A DNA stretch of 64,000 bases from Stenotrophomonas sp. ATCM1_4 (GCF_004348115.1 NZ_QPFB01000001.1:845978-909977); one strand, 5' to 3'. Positions 20,064 to 29,965 are shown, numbered from the stretch's first letter. Numbers and translations: made by a program. The notes: generated by a model from the letters alone, not told the origin.

Positions 20064-20165
20064 ATGAAGGCGAACAGCTTCCAGCACGAAACCAGCACCG
20101 CCCGGATGGCCTCCGGCATGACCTCGCGTGCCCGCCGACCGGAATCCCACATATTCGCTGGGTAA
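20064..20165 (+). CDS. Candidate arginine leader peptide upstream of argF'
   Basis: A 33-codon ORF in the 303-base gap before argF'. It has four Arg codons (residues 14, 22, 24, 25), three of them clustered as Ser-Arg-Ala-Arg-Arg just before the end. Its last two sense codons and stop (GCTGGGTAA) overlap a sequence that can pair with the terminator arm downstream. An in-frame ATG at 20046 (preceded by CAGGG) would make it 39 residues; ATGs at 20106 or 20118 would make it shorter. A translated peptide is not proven; position and structure suggest a ribosome-sensed leader for arginine supply. Confidence 0.55.
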   Translation: MKANSFQHETSTARMASGMTSRARRPESHIFAG

Positions 20166-20217
20166 GCCGGAGCTTCGTGCTGTCTGTTCGGAAAACCCAG
20201 CCCAGGCTGGGTTTTTT
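20157..20217 (+). promoter_or_regulatory. Candidate transcription attenuator of the arg operon
   Basis: The terminator hairpin is AAAACCCAGC (20192-20201), a 4-nt loop, GCTGGGTTTT (20206-20215) and a run of Ts to 20217. The segment GCTGGGT at 20157-20163 is identical to the 3' terminator arm. It can pair perfectly over 7 bp with ACCCAGC (20195-20201), which would break the terminator. That segment overlaps the leader stop codon, so a ribosome finishing the leader would mask it, whereas one stalled at the Arg codons (20127-20138) would leave it free. Weak alternative partners for it lie upstream (CCCA at 20146-20149, CCAGC at 20081 and 20092). Confidence 0.6.
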
Positions 20218-20313
20218 CGTTTTCGCGCCACCAAAAGTTTCAAACGCAATGAGTCGCGCCCCGGCGCATCCAACCGCCGGCAACGGCAACTTCCCGCAGC
20301 AAAGGATGGATTG

Positions 20314-21324
20314 ATGTCTCTGAAGCACTTCTTGAACACCCAGGACTGGAGCCGGGCCGACCTTGATGCACTGCTCGCCCAGGCGACGCGGTTCAAGCAG
20401 AACAAGCTGGGTGACGAGCTGAAGGGCAAGTCGATCGCCCTGGTGTTCTTCAACCCCTCCATGCGTACCCGCACCAGCTTCGAGCTGGGTGCCTTCCAAC
20501 TGGGCGGGCATGCCGTGGTGCTGCAGCCGGGCAAGGACGCGTGGCCGATCGAGTTCAACCTGGGCACGGTGATGGACGGTGACACCGAGGAGCACATCGC
20601 CGAGGTGGCCAAGGTGCTGGGCCGCTACGTCGACCTGATCGGCGTGCGCGCGTTCCCGAAGTTCGTGGACTGGGCCTACGACCGCCAGGACATCGTGCTC
20701 AGGAGCTTCGCCAAGTACTCGCCGGTGCCGGTCATCAACATGGAGACCATCACCCACCCGTGCCAGGAGCTGGCCCACATCCTGGCGCTGCAGGAGCATT
20801 TCGGCACCACCGACCTGCGCGGCAAGAAGTACGTGCTGACCTGGACCTACCACCCCAAGCCGCTGAACACGGCGGTCGCCAACTCGGCGCTGACCATCGC
20901 CACCCGCATGGGCATGGACGTGACCCTGCTGTGCCCGACCCCGGATTACGTGCTGGACGAGCGCTACATGGGCTGGGCCGAGCAGAACGTAGCCGAGAGC
21001 GGCGGTTCGCTGCAGGTCAGCCATGACATCCGCAGCGCCTACGCCGGTGCCGACGTGGTCTACGCCAAGAGCTGGGGCGCGCTGCCGTTCTTCGGCAACT
21101 GGGAGCCGGAGAAGCCGATCCGCGACCAGTACAAGCACTTCATCGTTGACGAAGCCAAGATGGCGCTGACCAACAACGGTGTGTTCAGCCATTGCCTGCC
21201 GCTGCGCCGCAACGTGAAGGCGACCGACGCTGTCATGGATTCGCCGCAATGTATCGCCATCAATGAAGCCGAGAATCGCCTGCATGTGCAGAAGGCGATC
21301 ATGGCGGCGTTGGCCGGCAAGTAA
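20314..21324 (+). CDS. argF': N-acetyl-L-ornithine carbamoyltransferase
   Basis: This enzyme carbamoylates N-acetylornithine to N-acetylcitrulline, a variant step of arginine synthesis known from Xanthomonas. The 336-residue protein has the carbamoyl-phosphate loop [21 protein letters not shown] and the [13 protein letters not shown] segment. Glu92, which selects the acetylated substrate in the Xanthomonas enzyme, and Lys302, carboxylated in that enzyme, are both present. Ordinary ornithine transcarbamylases lack these. It is the first gene of the arg cluster and lies behind the leader/attenuator. The start is ATG at 20314 with AAAGGATGG upstream. Confidence 0.96.
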   Translation: MSLKHFLNTQDWSRADLDALLAQATRFKQNKLGDELKGKSIALVFFNPSMRTRTSFELGAFQLGGHAVVLQPGKDAWPIEFNLGTVMDGDTEEHIAEVAKVLGRYVDLIGVRAFPKFVDWAYDRQDIVLRSFAKYSPVPVINMETITHPCQELAHILALQEHFGTTDLRGKKYVLTWTYHPKPLNTAVANSALTIATRMGMDVTLLCPTPDYVLDERYMGWAEQNVAESGGSLQVSHDIRSAYAGADVVYAKSWGALPFFGNWEPEKPIRDQYKHFIVDEAKMALTNNGVFSHCLPLRRNVKATDAVMDSPQCIAINEAENRLHVQKAIMAALAGK

Positions 21325-21330
21325 CGCTTG

Positions 21331-21440
21331 AGCCCCTCTCCCAAGGGAGAGGGCGTGGGGTGAGGGTAACGCCTTGCTCCAGATGCACCTTCATTCGTTC
21401 GCCCCCTTCCCAACCCCTCCCCCGGAGGGAGAGGGGCTTA
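21331..21440. repeat. Inverted pair of family-B repeats between argF' and argG
   Basis: Copies at 21331-21366 (AGCCCCTCTCCC...GGGTGAGGG) and 21401-21440 face each other across about 35 bases. The loops are degenerate relative to other copies. They fill most of the 143-base gap and would form stable structure in the operon mRNA. Confidence 0.75.
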
Positions 21441-21467
21441 AAGATCAACAGCAGAGACTTCTTCCCC

Positions 21468-22658
21468 ATGAGCAAAGACATCGTCCTCGCCTTCTCCGGC
21501 GGCCTCGACACCAGCTTCTGCGTGCCCTACCTGCAGGAGCGCGGCTACAACGTGCACACCGTGTTCGCCGACACAGGCGGCGTGGATGCCGAAGAGCGTG
21601 ACTTCATCGAGAAGCGTGCCGCCGAACTGGGCGTCACCAGCCATGTCACCGTCGACGGTGGCCCGGCGATCTGGGAAGGCTTCGTCAAGCCGTTCGTGTG
21701 GGCCGGCGAGGCCTACCAGGGCCAGTACCCGCTGCTGGTGTCCGACCGTTACCTGATCGTCGATGCCGCGCTCAAGCGCGCCGCCGAACTGGGCACCAAC
21801 ATCATCGCCCACGGCTGCACCGGCATGGGCAACGACCAGGTGCGCTTCGACCTGGCGGTGAAGGCGCAGGGCGACTACGTGATCGTCGCGCCGATCCGCG
21901 AGATCCAGAAGGAGCACACCCAGACCCGCGCCTACGAGCAGAAGTACCTGGAAGAGCGCGGCTTTGGCGTGCGTGCCAAGCAGCAGGCCTACACCATCAA
22001 CGAGAACCTGCTGGGCCTGACCATGTCCGGCGGCGAGATCGACAAGTGGGAAGCCCCGGGCGAGGGCGCACGCGGCTGGTGCGCACCGCGCAGCGCCTGG
22101 CCGATCGAACCGCTGACCGTGACCTTGAAGTTCGTCGAAGGCGTGGCTGTTGAGCTGGACGGCAAGGCACTGCCGGGTGAGCAGATCCTGGCCAAGCTCA
22201 ACAAGCTGTTCGCGCCCTATGGCGTGGGCCGTGGCGTCTACACCGGCGACACCGTGATCGGCCTGAAGGGCCGCATCGTGTACGAAGCACCGGGCCTGGT
22301 CTCGCTGCTGGCCGCGCACCGCGCGCTGGAAGACACCGTGCTGACCAAGCAGCAGAACCGCTTCAAGCCGGAAGTGGCGCGCAAGTGGGTGGAGCTGGTG
22401 TACGAAGGCTTCTACCACGACCCGCTCAAGTACGACATAGAGGCGTTCCTGAAGTCCTCCCAGGCCAAGGTGACCGGCGAAGTGGTGCTGGAAACCCGCG
22501 GTGGCCGCGTCGACGCGGTGGCGGTGCGTTCGCCATACATCCTCAACGCCAAGGGCGCGACCTACGCGCAGTCGGCGGACTGGGGCGTGGAGGAAGCCGA
22601 AGGCTTCATCAAGCTGTTCGGCATGAGCTCGACGCTGTACGCGCAGGTCAATCGCTGA
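21468..22658 (+). CDS. argG: Argininosuccinate synthase
   Basis: ArgG ligates citrulline and aspartate with ATP. The 396-residue protein has the N-type ATP-binding P-loop [26 protein letters not shown] and [14 protein letters not shown]. Its length is near the short ArgG type (about 400 residues). The chosen ATG at 21468 gives the natural start [12 protein letters not shown]; the frame is open further upstream through repeat sequence, which is not part of the protein. Downstream lies another repeat pair and then the deacetylase gene, which in this pathway produces its citrulline. Confidence 0.97.
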   Translation: MSKDIVLAFSGGLDTSFCVPYLQERGYNVHTVFADTGGVDAEERDFIEKRAAELGVTSHVTVDGGPAIWEGFVKPFVWAGEAYQGQYPLLVSDRYLIVDAALKRAAELGTNIIAHGCTGMGNDQVRFDLAVKAQGDYVIVAPIREIQKEHTQTRAYEQKYLEERGFGVRAKQQAYTINENLLGLTMSGGEIDKWEAPGEGARGWCAPRSAWPIEPLTVTLKFVEGVAVELDGKALPGEQILAKLNKLFAPYGVGRGVYTGDTVIGLKGRIVYEAPGLVSLLAAHRALEDTVLTKQQNRFKPEVARKWVELVYEGFYHDPLKYDIEAFLKSSQAKVTGEVVLETRGGRVDAVAVRSPYILNAKGATYAQSADWGVEEAEGFIKLFGMSSTLYAQVNR

Positions 22659-22667
22659 GCCGTTGAA

Positions 22668-22790
22668 GCCCCTCTCCCGCATGCGGGAGAGGGGTTGGGG
22701 TGAGGGGCTTTGGCTTGATGAGATTCAGAAGCACAAAGCGCCCCCATCCGCCCTCCGGGCACCTTCCCCCGCACGCGGTGGAAGGGATGC
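22668..22790. repeat. Mixed B/A repeat pair between argG and argE'
   Basis: A family-B copy (22668-22707, core CTCTCCCGC / GCGGGAGAG) is followed by a degenerate family-A copy (about 22741-22790, CCGCCCTCCGGGCACC then an imperfect hairpin). They fill the 169-base gap. Confidence 0.75.
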
Positions 22791-22827
22791 CTTCGATCAC
22801 TGACCTGATGACCTGCCGCTGCCCACC

Positions 22828-23925
22828 ATGACGACCTTGCTCGAATCCACCCTGCAGCACCTCGAAGCGCTGGTGTCCTACGACACCCGCAACCCGCCGC
22901 GTGCGATCACCACCGGTGGCATCTTCGATTACCTGCGCGACCACTTGCCGGGCTTCAACGTCGAGGTGATCGACCACGGTGCCGGTGCGGTCAGCCTGTA
23001 CGCGGTGCGTGGCACTCCCCGTTTCCTGTTCAACGTGCATCTGGACACGGTGCCGGATTCCCCGCACTGGAGTGCCAACCCGCACGTGATGCGCCGCCTC
23101 GACGACCGCGTGGTCGGCCTGGGCGTGTGCGACATCAAGGGGGCCGCCGCCGCACTGGTGGCCGCCGCCAATGCCAGCGACGGCGACGCCGCGTTCCTGT
23201 TCTCCAGCGACGAGGAAGCCAACGACCCGCGTTGCATCGCCGCCTTCCTGGCACGCGGCATCCCTTATGAAGCGGTGCTCGTGGCCGAGCCGACCATGAG
23301 CGAGGCGGTGCTGGCGCACCGCGGCATCAGCTCGGTGTTGATGAAGTTCGCCGGCCGCGCCGGGCATGCCTCCGGCAAGCAGGACCCGTCGGCCAGTGCA
23401 CTGCACCAGGCCATGCGTTGGGGCGGCAAGGCGCTGGACCACATCGAGTCGCTGGCACATGCGCGCTTCGGCGGCCTGACCGGCCTGCGTTTCAACATCG
23501 GCCGCGTCGAAGGCGGCATCAAGGCCAACATGATCGCGCCGGAAGCCGAGCTGCGTTTCGGCTTCCGCCCACTGCCGTCGATGGACATCGATGCGCTGCT
23601 GGCCACCTTCGCCGGCTTCGCCGAGCCGCAGGCCGCGCATTTCGAGGAAACCTTCCGTGGCCCGAGCCTGCCCTCCGGCGACATCGCCCGGGCCGAGGAA
23701 CACCGCCTGGCCGCGCGCGACATCGCCGACGAGCTGGGCCTGCCGATCGGCAACGCCGTTGATTTCTGGACCGAGGCCTCGCTGTTCTCGGCCGGCGGTT
23801 ACACCACGATGGTGTACGGCCCGGGTGACATCGCCCAGGCCCACACCGCCGATGAGTTCGTCACGCTGGAGCAGCTGCAGCGTTACGTCGAATCGGTGCA
23901 CAGCATCCTGCAACGCGGCGCCTGA
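22828..23925 (+). CDS. argE': N-acetyl-L-citrulline deacetylase (ArgE-type M20 hydrolase)
   Basis: An M20/ArgE zinc hydrolase of 365 residues. In the acetylated pathway it removes the acetyl group from N-acetylcitrulline to give citrulline for ArgG. Metal-site motifs are visible: NVHLDTVP (H and D), GVCDIKGAAAALV, SSDEEANDP (catalytic EE) and AEPT; the dimerisation/lid part includes GRAGHAS. It is recognised as the citrulline form mainly because the neighbouring transcarbamylase is the acetylornithine type; the related acetylornithine deacetylase is very similar. Start ATG at 22828. Confidence 0.9.
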   Translation: MTTLLESTLQHLEALVSYDTRNPPRAITTGGIFDYLRDHLPGFNVEVIDHGAGAVSLYAVRGTPRFLFNVHLDTVPDSPHWSANPHVMRRLDDRVVGLGVCDIKGAAAALVAAANASDGDAAFLFSSDEEANDPRCIAAFLARGIPYEAVLVAEPTMSEAVLAHRGISSVLMKFAGRAGHASGKQDPSASALHQAMRWGGKALDHIESLAHARFGGLTGLRFNIGRVEGGIKANMIAPEAELRFGFRPLPSMDIDALLATFAGFAEPQAAHFEETFRGPSLPSGDIARAEEHRLAARDIADELGLPIGNAVDFWTEASLFSAGGYTTMVYGPGDIAQAHTADEFVTLEQLQRYVESVHSILQRGA

Positions 23926-23998
23926 GCCGCAGTGGCCCGGCGGCGTGCCGCCGGCTTCCTCCCCCGCGACCGTCGTGGTCGCCTTGTAGACGCAAGCA

Positions 23999-25327
23999 AT
24001 GTCCCCTGCCATGCAACCCCATCGCCAGACCCGCCAGACCATCGTCCGCCTGCTTTCGAGCATGGCCAGCGCGAAGGAGATCAGCCAGTACCTGAAGCGT
24101 TTCTCGCAGCTGGACGCCAAGCGCTTCGCCGTGGTCAAGGTCGGCGGCGCGGTGCTGCGCGACGACCTGGAGGCGCTGACCTCCTCGCTGTCGTTCCTGC
24201 AGGAAGTGGGCCTGACCCCGATCGTGCTGCACGGCGCCGGCCCGCAGCTGGACGCCGAACTGTCGGCGGCCGGCATCGAGAAGCAGACCATCAACGGCCT
24301 GCGCGTGACCACGCCCGAAGCGCTGGCGATCGTGCGCAAGGTGTTCCAGCAGTCCAACCTCAAGCTGGTCGAGGCGCTGCAGCAGAACGGTGCGCGTGCC
24401 ACCTCGATCACCGGTGGCGTATTCGAGGCGCAGTACCTGGATCCGGACACCTACGGCCTGGTCGGCGAGGTGAAGAAGGTCAACCTGGCGCCGATCGAAG
24501 CCAGCCTGCGCGCCGGTTCGATCCCAGTGATCACCAGCCTCGGCGAAACCCCGAGCGGGCAGATCCTCAACGTCAACGCCGACTTCGCCGCCAATGAGCT
24601 GGTGCAGGAATTGCAGCCGTACAAGATCATCTTCCTGACCGGCACCGGGGGGCTGCTGGACGAGGAGGGCACGCTGATCTCCTCGATCAATCTGTCCACC
24701 GAGTACGACCAGCTGATGGCACAGCCGTGGATCCATGGCGGCATGCGGGTCAAGATCGAGCAGATCAAGGATCTGCTGGACAAGTTGCCGGAGGAGTCGT
24801 CGGTGTCGATCACGCGCCCGGCCGACCTGGCCAAGGAGCTGTTCACGCACAAGGGCTCGGGCACGCTGGTGCGTCGGGGCGAGAAGGTGCTCAAGGCAAC
24901 GTCGTGGAGCGAGCTGGATACGGCGCGTTTGAAGACGCTGATCGAATCCAGCTTCGGTCGCAGGCTGGTGCCGGACTACTTCGAGAAGACCCGGCTGTTG
25001 CGCGCCTATGTCAGCGAGAACTACCGCACCGCGGTGATCCTCACCGATGAGGCCGAAGGCGTGTACCTGGACAAGTTCGCGGTGCTGGACGACGCACAGG
25101 GCGAAGGCCTGGGCCGCGCGGTCTGGAACGTGATGCTGGAGGAAACCCCGCAGCTGTTCTGGCGCTCGCGCAACGGCAATCCGGTCAACCATTTCTACTA
25201 CGCCGAATCCGACGGCTGCTACAAGCAGGGGCATTGGAAGGTGTTCTGGTTCGGCGCCGATGACTTCGAGGCCATCAAGGGCTACGTGAAGCATTGCGGT
25301 GAGCGCAAGGCGAGCCTGCAGGATTGA
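23999..25327 (+). CDS. argB: Bifunctional N-acetylglutamate kinase / N-acetylglutamate synthase
   Basis: A 442-residue fusion of an amino-acid kinase domain (about 35-285) and a GNAT-type acetyltransferase domain (about 295-442). The kinase shows [21 protein letters not shown], the NVNADFAA site and [12 protein letters not shown]; the GNAT part has [21 protein letters not shown]. It resembles the NAGS-K of Xanthomonas campestris and vertebrate NAGS. It can supply both the first acetylation and the second phosphorylation of arginine synthesis, which explains why no separate argA is needed here. It ends four bases before the GNAT gene. Confidence 0.95.
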   Translation: MSPAMQPHRQTRQTIVRLLSSMASAKEISQYLKRFSQLDAKRFAVVKVGGAVLRDDLEALTSSLSFLQEVGLTPIVLHGAGPQLDAELSAAGIEKQTINGLRVTTPEALAIVRKVFQQSNLKLVEALQQNGARATSITGGVFEAQYLDPDTYGLVGEVKKVNLAPIEASLRAGSIPVITSLGETPSGQILNVNADFAANELVQELQPYKIIFLTGTGGLLDEEGTLISSINLSTEYDQLMAQPWIHGGMRVKIEQIKDLLDKLPEESSVSITRPADLAKELFTHKGSGTLVRRGEKVLKATSWSELDTARLKTLIESSFGRRLVPDYFEKTRLLRAYVSENYRTAVILTDEAEGVYLDKFAVLDDAQGEGLGRAVWNVMLEETPQLFWRSRNGNPVNHFYYAESDGCYKQGHWKVFWFGADDFEAIKGYVKHCGERKASLQD

Positions 25328-25331
25328 TGCG

Positions 25332-25940
25332 ATGCGGATCGGTTCGGACACCCTCTGGAATACGCCACCGGAACTGAAGGGCCGGCATGCATGGCTGCAG
25401 CCGTTGCAGCGGGCGCACGTGCCGGCATTGGAGCTTGCCCTGGGCGACGGTGAACTGTCGCGCTGCTGGTACACCAATGTGCCGGCACCCGAAGCGGTGC
25501 AGGGCTACGTCGATGCCGCCCTGGACGTGCAGGCGCAGGGCAAGGTGCTGGCCTTCGTGGTCAAGGACGCCGCCGGTGAGGTGGTGGGCAGCACCCGCTT
25601 CTACGCGCTGGAAGCGGACGTGCCGCGCCTGAACATCGGCTACACCTGGTACAACCCGCGCGTGCAGCGCACCGGCCTCAACACCGAGGCCAAGCTGCTG
25701 TTGCTGCAGCATGCCTTCCAGGTGATGGGCTGCATCAGCGTGGGCTTCGAGACCAGCTGGTTCAACCAGAACTCGCGTCGGGCCATCGCCCGCCTGGGCG
25801 CGAAGCAGGACGGCGTGCTGCGCAGCCACAAGCGCCATTCGGACGGGTCGCGTCGCGATACCGTGGTGTTCTCCATCATCGATACGGAATGGCCGGCGGT
25901 GAAAGCCCACCTGCAGTTCCTGCTGGATTCGCATTCATGA
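25332..25940 (+). CDS. GNAT-family N-acetyltransferase within the arg operon
   Basis: A 202-residue protein of the RimJ/RimL-like acetyltransferase group: [12 protein letters not shown] at the N-terminus, then [46 protein letters not shown], the usual acetyl-CoA-binding region, and [23 protein letters not shown]. It starts 4 bases after the argB stop and overlaps argC by four bases (ATGA), so it is firmly inside the operon. Its substrate is not predicted; it is not the arginine-pathway N-acetylglutamate synthase, which is fused to argB. Confidence 0.85.
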   Translation: MRIGSDTLWNTPPELKGRHAWLQPLQRAHVPALELALGDGELSRCWYTNVPAPEAVQGYVDAALDVQAQGKVLAFVVKDAAGEVVGSTRFYALEADVPRLNIGYTWYNPRVQRTGLNTEAKLLLLQHAFQVMGCISVGFETSWFNQNSRRAIARLGAKQDGVLRSHKRHSDGSRRDTVVFSIIDTEWPAVKAHLQFLLDSHS

Positions 25941-26890
25941 CTGACAAGAAATTCTCCCTCGGCATCGTCGGCGCGCGTGGCTACACCGGCACCGAACTGA
26001 TCAAGCTGGTGGCCGGGCACCCGGACATCGAACTGGCGTTCGTGTCCTCGCGCGAGCTGGCCGGGCAGCGCGTGGCCGAGCACAACGACGCCTACACCGG
26101 TGAACTGCGCTACGAGAGCCTGGACGCCGACGCAGTCGCCGCCAAGGGCGTGGACGCGGTGGTGCTGGCGTTGCCGAACGGCAAGGCCGAGCCGTTCGTG
26201 GCCGCGTTGGATGCAGCCAGGCCGGACACGGTGATCGTCGACCTGTCGGCGGACTATCGCTTCGACAACAACTGGTACTACGGCCTGCCGGAGCTGACCC
26301 GCAACCGTTACGACGGGCAGAAGCGGATCAGCAACCCGGGCTGCTATGCCACCGCGATGCAGCTGGCGATCGCGCCGCTGCTGTCGCAGCTGGCCGGGCC
26401 GCCGACGTGCTTCGGCGTGTCGGGCTGGTCCGGTGCCGGCACCACGCCCTCGGACAAGAACAACCCCGAGCTGCTGCGCGACAACCTGATGCCGTATGCG
26501 TTGACCAACCACGTGCACGAGCGCGAGGTGTCGACCCAGCTCGGTGTGCCGGTGGAGTTCATGCCGCACGTGGCGCCGTATTTCCGTGGCATCACCATGA
26601 CCGTGAACCTGTGGCTGCAACAGCCGTTCAAGCGCGAGGAGATCGTCGCCCTGTACACGCAGCGCTACGCCGGCGAGCCGTTGGTGGAAGTCGTGGATGA
26701 GGCGCCATGGGTGAGCCGCATCGCCGGCACCCATGGCGTGCAGATCGGCGGCTTCACGATGGCGCCGGACAACAAGCGCGTGGTGGTGGTGGCGACCATC
26801 GACAACCTGCTCAAGGGCGCGGCGACCCAGGCGCTGCAGAACCTCAACCGCGCGCTGGGCCTGGACGAGCTGACCGCCATCCCGCAGTGA
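25937..26890 (+). CDS. argC: N-acetyl-gamma-glutamyl-phosphate reductase
   Basis: ArgC reduces N-acetylglutamyl phosphate to the semialdehyde with NADPH. The 317-residue protein has the Rossmann motif [16 protein letters not shown] and the catalytic Cys in [14 protein letters not shown]. Other motifs are [21 protein letters not shown] and [13 protein letters not shown]. The start overlaps the preceding GNAT stop. It precedes argH by 74 bases that contain a family-C palindrome. Confidence 0.96.
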   Translation: MTDKKFSLGIVGARGYTGTELIKLVAGHPDIELAFVSSRELAGQRVAEHNDAYTGELRYESLDADAVAAKGVDAVVLALPNGKAEPFVAALDAARPDTVIVDLSADYRFDNNWYYGLPELTRNRYDGQKRISNPGCYATAMQLAIAPLLSQLAGPPTCFGVSGWSGAGTTPSDKNNPELLRDNLMPYALTNHVHEREVSTQLGVPVEFMPHVAPYFRGITMTVNLWLQQPFKREEIVALYTQRYAGEPLVEVVDEAPWVSRIAGTHGVQIGGFTMAPDNKRVVVVATIDNLLKGAATQALQNLNRALGLDELTAIPQ

Positions 26891-26893
26891 CGA

Positions 26894-26924
26894 GCTTCGC
26901 AGGCGCGGCCAAGGCCGCTCCTGC
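26894..26924. repeat. Short palindromic intergenic element, family C (copy 2)
   Basis: GCTTCGC, then GCGGCCAAGGCCGC and CTCCTGC. It is the reverse complement of copy 1 at 11423-11460 with a small insertion. It lies just after the argC stop. Confidence 0.7.
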
Positions 26925-26964
26925 AGACAGCCATAGCAAACCTTTTCGATTCCGAGAAACCACC

Positions 26965-28263
26965 ATGACCAACCTGCTCTGGCAGAAACCCGGCGTCGCG
27001 GTCGACGCGAAGATCCAGACCTTCCTGGCCGGCGACGACGTCATCCTCGATCGCGAGTTCTTCCTGCACGATATCCAGGCCAGCGCGGCGCATGCCGAAG
27101 GCCTGCAGCACATCGGCATCCTCAGCGCCGACGAGCTGGCCGCGCTCACGCGCGAACTGACGACGCTGGCCGAGGACTTCCGCAGCGGCGCGTTCGTGCT
27201 CGACGAGCAGTACGAGGATTGCCACTCGGCGATCGAGGCCCGCCTGACCGAACGCCTGGGTGATGCCGGCCGCAAGATCCACACCGGCCGCAGCCGCAAC
27301 GACCAGATCCTGGTGGCCACGCGCCTGTGGTTGAAGGAGAAGCTGGCGCGCGTGGCGCAGATCAGCATCGAGGTCGCGCGGGTGGCGCTGGACCGCGCTG
27401 CCGCCGAACAGCAGCAGCCGCTGCCGGGCTACACCCACATCCAGCGCGCCGTGGTGTCCTCGGCGGGCATGTGGTGGGCCGGCTGGGCCGAGGCGTTCAT
27501 CGACAACGCGGTGCGCGCCCGCGATACCCGCGCATTGATCGACACCAACCCGCTGGGTACCGCGGCCGGCTACGGCGTCAACCTGCCGCTGGACCGTGCC
27601 CACACCACGCAGGCGCTGCAGTTCGCACGCATGCAGATCAGCCCGATCTACGCCCAGCTCTCGCGCGGCAAATTCGAGCTGGCTGCACTGGAAGCCTTGG
27701 GTGGGGCCACGCTGGACCTGCGCCGCATCGCCTGGGACCTGTCGCTGTTCACCACCGGCGAGTTCGCCTTCGTGGCGCTGCCGGCGCAGTACACCACCGG
27801 CAGCTCGATCATGCCGAACAAGCGCAACCCGGACGTGATCGAGCTGATGCGCGCCACCCACGCCAGCGTCGCCGCTGCGCGCACCGAGATCGAGCAGTTG
27901 CTGTCGCTGCCGTCCGGTTACCAGCGCGACCTGCAGAACTCCAAGGGCGCGATCGTGCACGGCTTTGGTCGTGGCCTGGCGGCGCTGGAACTGCTGCCGG
28001 CGTTGTTGTCCAACCTGGACTGGCGGGACGATCACATCCGTGCGGCCATTGATTCGGGCATGTATGCCACCGACGTGGCAGTGGAAGCGGCCGTGGCCGG
28101 CGTGCCGTTCCGCGATGCCTACAAGGCCGCGGCGGCGGCGTCGGAAACGGCGGGGCAGGGGCGTACCCCCGAAGGCAGCCTGGCCGCGCGCGTGTCGCCC
28201 GGCGCGGCGGCGGACCTGCGTCTGGACGAGCTCAACGCACGCCTGGCGGCGCTGCTGGGCTGA
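26965..28263 (+). CDS. argH: Argininosuccinate lyase
   Basis: ArgH splits argininosuccinate into arginine and fumarate. The 432-residue protein has [28 protein letters not shown] and the lyase superfamily signature [12 protein letters not shown] (residues around 275-290), which holds the catalytic Ser loop. It also has the catalytic-region His in PGYTHIQRA. The ATG at 26965 gives the natural start, although the frame is open upstream into argC. It is the last arginine step in the cluster. Confidence 0.96.
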   Translation: MTNLLWQKPGVAVDAKIQTFLAGDDVILDREFFLHDIQASAAHAEGLQHIGILSADELAALTRELTTLAEDFRSGAFVLDEQYEDCHSAIEARLTERLGDAGRKIHTGRSRNDQILVATRLWLKEKLARVAQISIEVARVALDRAAAEQQQPLPGYTHIQRAVVSSAGMWWAGWAEAFIDNAVRARDTRALIDTNPLGTAAGYGVNLPLDRAHTTQALQFARMQISPIYAQLSRGKFELAALEALGGATLDLRRIAWDLSLFTTGEFAFVALPAQYTTGSSIMPNKRNPDVIELMRATHASVAAARTEIEQLLSLPSGYQRDLQNSKGAIVHGFGRGLAALELLPALLSNLDWRDDHIRAAIDSGMYATDVAVEAAVAGVPFRDAYKAAAAASETAGQGRTPEGSLAARVSPGAAADLRLDELNARLAALLG

Positions 28264-28324
28264 GGTGGACACGGGCGTCGAAGGGCGCCCGTGTTGGTTT
28301 GGTCCTGGCTCCGGTTGCGGCTTA

Positions 28325-28441
28325 AGCCCCTCTCCCGCCTGCGGAAGAGGGGTTGGGGTGAGGGGAAGCTCCTGGCTGGGCAACGTCCAAAGCCTCCCTC
28401 ATCCGCCCTCCGGGCACCTTCTCCCGCAGGCGGGAGAAGGG
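28325..28441. repeat. B/A repeat pair between argH and the yciI-like gene
   Basis: A family-B copy (28325-28364) and a family-A copy (28395-28441, CCGCCCTCCGGGCACC followed by a CTTCTCCCGC / GCGGGAGAAG hairpin). This is the same order and orientation as the argG-argE' pair. Confidence 0.85.
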
Positions 28442-28443
28442 AC

Positions 28444-28482
28444 AGCCAAAGCAACAGCCAAAGCCAAAGCCAAAGCCAAAGC
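28444..28482 (+). repeat. Hexanucleotide tandem repeat (AGCCAA)n
   Basis: Four perfect AGCCAA units plus a half unit (28456-28482) are preceded by degenerate units from 28444. It directly abuts the family-A repeat and lies 73 bases before the yciI-like start codon. Confidence 0.8.
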
Positions 28483-28554
28483 AAGTTCCAAGCGAAAGCA
28501 ATCGTGTCATCTTCGCTTTCGTCGTGGTGTCATGCGCAGCTAAAGGAGAACGCA

Positions 28555-28812
28555 ATGAAGCTCTACCTCGTACTGGCAATGCGCAAGCCGTCATTTGACG
28601 ATGCAGTGATTGCCCCCCACATCGCTTTCCTCAACGCACTCGACGCGAAAGACCAGCTGTACTTGACCGGCGGCTTCAGCGATGGCACCGGCGGCGCCTA
28701 TGTCTTGAAGAACATCGAAACTCTGGAGGCCGCCAAGGCCGTCGTCGCCGCCGATCCGTTGGCCCTCCACGGCAGTTCCGAGCTGATCATCCACGAGTGG
28801 AATACACGTTGA
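28555..28812 (+). CDS. YciI-like protein
   Basis: An 85-residue protein of the YciI/YCII dimeric ferredoxin-like fold family: short, with the final segment DPLALHGSSELIIHEWN typical of the family and a His/Asp-containing pocket (PHIAFLNALD; DPLALHG). Family function is poorly defined; some members are proposed to be small-molecule enzymes. TAAAGGAG seven bases before the ATG is a strong ribosome site. It starts after the repeat cluster and is followed four bases later by proB, so it is probably cotranscribed with the proline genes. Confidence 0.85.
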   Translation: MKLYLVLAMRKPSFDDAVIAPHIAFLNALDAKDQLYLTGGFSDGTGGAYVLKNIETLEAAKAVVAADPLALHGSSELIIHEWNTR

Positions 28813-28816
28813 TCCC

Positions 28817-29965
28817 ATGATCCAGACTTCACTTTCACCGTTCACCGAACAAGCGCTGCCGCAGTGGCGCCGGGCCGTGCTCAAGGTCGGCAGCAGCCTG
28901 CTCGCCGCCGACGGCGGCGGGCTGACGCCACGCTTCGCGCTGGGCTTGGCGCAGTTCGTCTCGGCCAATGTGCTGGTCGGGCGTGAGGTGGTGATCGTGT
29001 CCTCCGGCGCGGTGGCGGCCGGGCGCGCCATCGTGCCGAAGGCGGCAGAAGCCGGTGCGGCGATGGCGGCACGGCAGGCGCTGGCCGCGTTGGGCCAGGC
29101 GCAGCTGATCGCGCTGTGGCAGCGCTTCTTCGAACGGCCGGTGGCGCAGGTGCTGCTGACCCACGACGACCTGCGCAACCGCCGGCGCTATCTCAACGCG
29201 CGCGCCGCACTCACCGAGTTGCTGGCGCTGGGTGCGCTGCCGGTGGTCAACGAGAACGACACCGTTTCGGTGGATGAACTGAAGCTGGGCGACAACGACA
29301 ATCTGGCCGCGATCGTGGCCGCGCTGGTGGACGCCGATGCCTTGTTCATCGCCACCGACATCGATGGCCTGTACACCGCCGACCCGCGCGGCAATCCCGA
29401 TGCGCGGCCGATCAACGAGGTCCTGGAACTGACGCCGGAGGTGCTGGCGATGGCCGGTGGCAGCGGCAGCGCGGTGGGGACCGGTGGCATGCAGACCAAG
29501 TTGCAGGCCGCGGCCAAGGCCGGTGCGGCGGGGATCGATACCTTCCTGTTCAACGGCCGGGATGGCGACGTGGTGCGTGGGCTGGCCCAGGGGCGGCTGC
29601 GCGGTACCCGCCTGCACGCCGGGCAGTCGCGCATCGCCGCACGCAAGTACTGGCTGCGGCATGCGCCACTGGAACCGGGTGCGATCCTGATCGACGCCGG
29701 TGCCGCGCGTGCGTTGCGCGAGAAAGGTGCATCGCTGCTGCCCGGCGGCGTGCTCGGCGCCGAAGGTGAGTTCCGGCGCGGCGACATGGTGGAGGTACGC
29801 CTGTTCGACGTACAGGGCCAGCAGAAGGTCGCGCGCGGCGTCAGCCAGTATTCGGCGGTGGACATCCGCCGCATCAGCCAGCACCACACGCGCGAGATCG
29901 AATCCATCCTTGGCTACAACTACGGCGACAACGTGGTCCACCGTGATGACATGGTGGTGCTGTGA
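28817..29965 (+). CDS. proB: Glutamate 5-kinase
   Basis: ProB phosphorylates glutamate as the first step of proline synthesis and is normally feedback-inhibited by proline. The 382-residue protein has an amino-acid kinase domain (VLKVGSSLLAADGGG, VSSGAVAAGR, NENDTVSVDELKLGDNDNLAAIVA, VGTGGMQTKL) and a C-terminal PUA domain (about 285-370, GAILIDAGAARALREKGASLLPGGV). It is complete. proA follows after 27 bases, giving the usual proBA order. Confidence 0.97.
   Translation: MIQTSLSPFTEQALPQWRRAVLKVGSSLLAADGGGLTPRFALGLAQFVSANVLVGREVVIVSSGAVAAGRAIVPKAAEAGAAMAARQALAALGQAQLIALWQRFFERPVAQVLLTHDDLRNRRRYLNARAALTELLALGALPVVNENDTVSVDELKLGDNDNLAAIVAALVDADALFIATDIDGLYTADPRGNPDARPINEVLELTPEVLAMAGGSGSAVGTGGMQTKLQAAAKAGAAGIDTFLFNGRDGDVVRGLAQGRLRGTRLHAGQSRIAARKYWLRHAPLEPGAILIDAGAARALREKGASLLPGGVLGAEGEFRRGDMVEVRLFDVQGQQKVARGVSQYSAVDIRRISQHHTREIESILGYNYGDNVVHRDDMVVL

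Noticed and set aside
28325-28482. CRISPR-like repeat cluster
   Set aside because: The repeats are paired palindromes and a short hexamer run without regular unique spacers.
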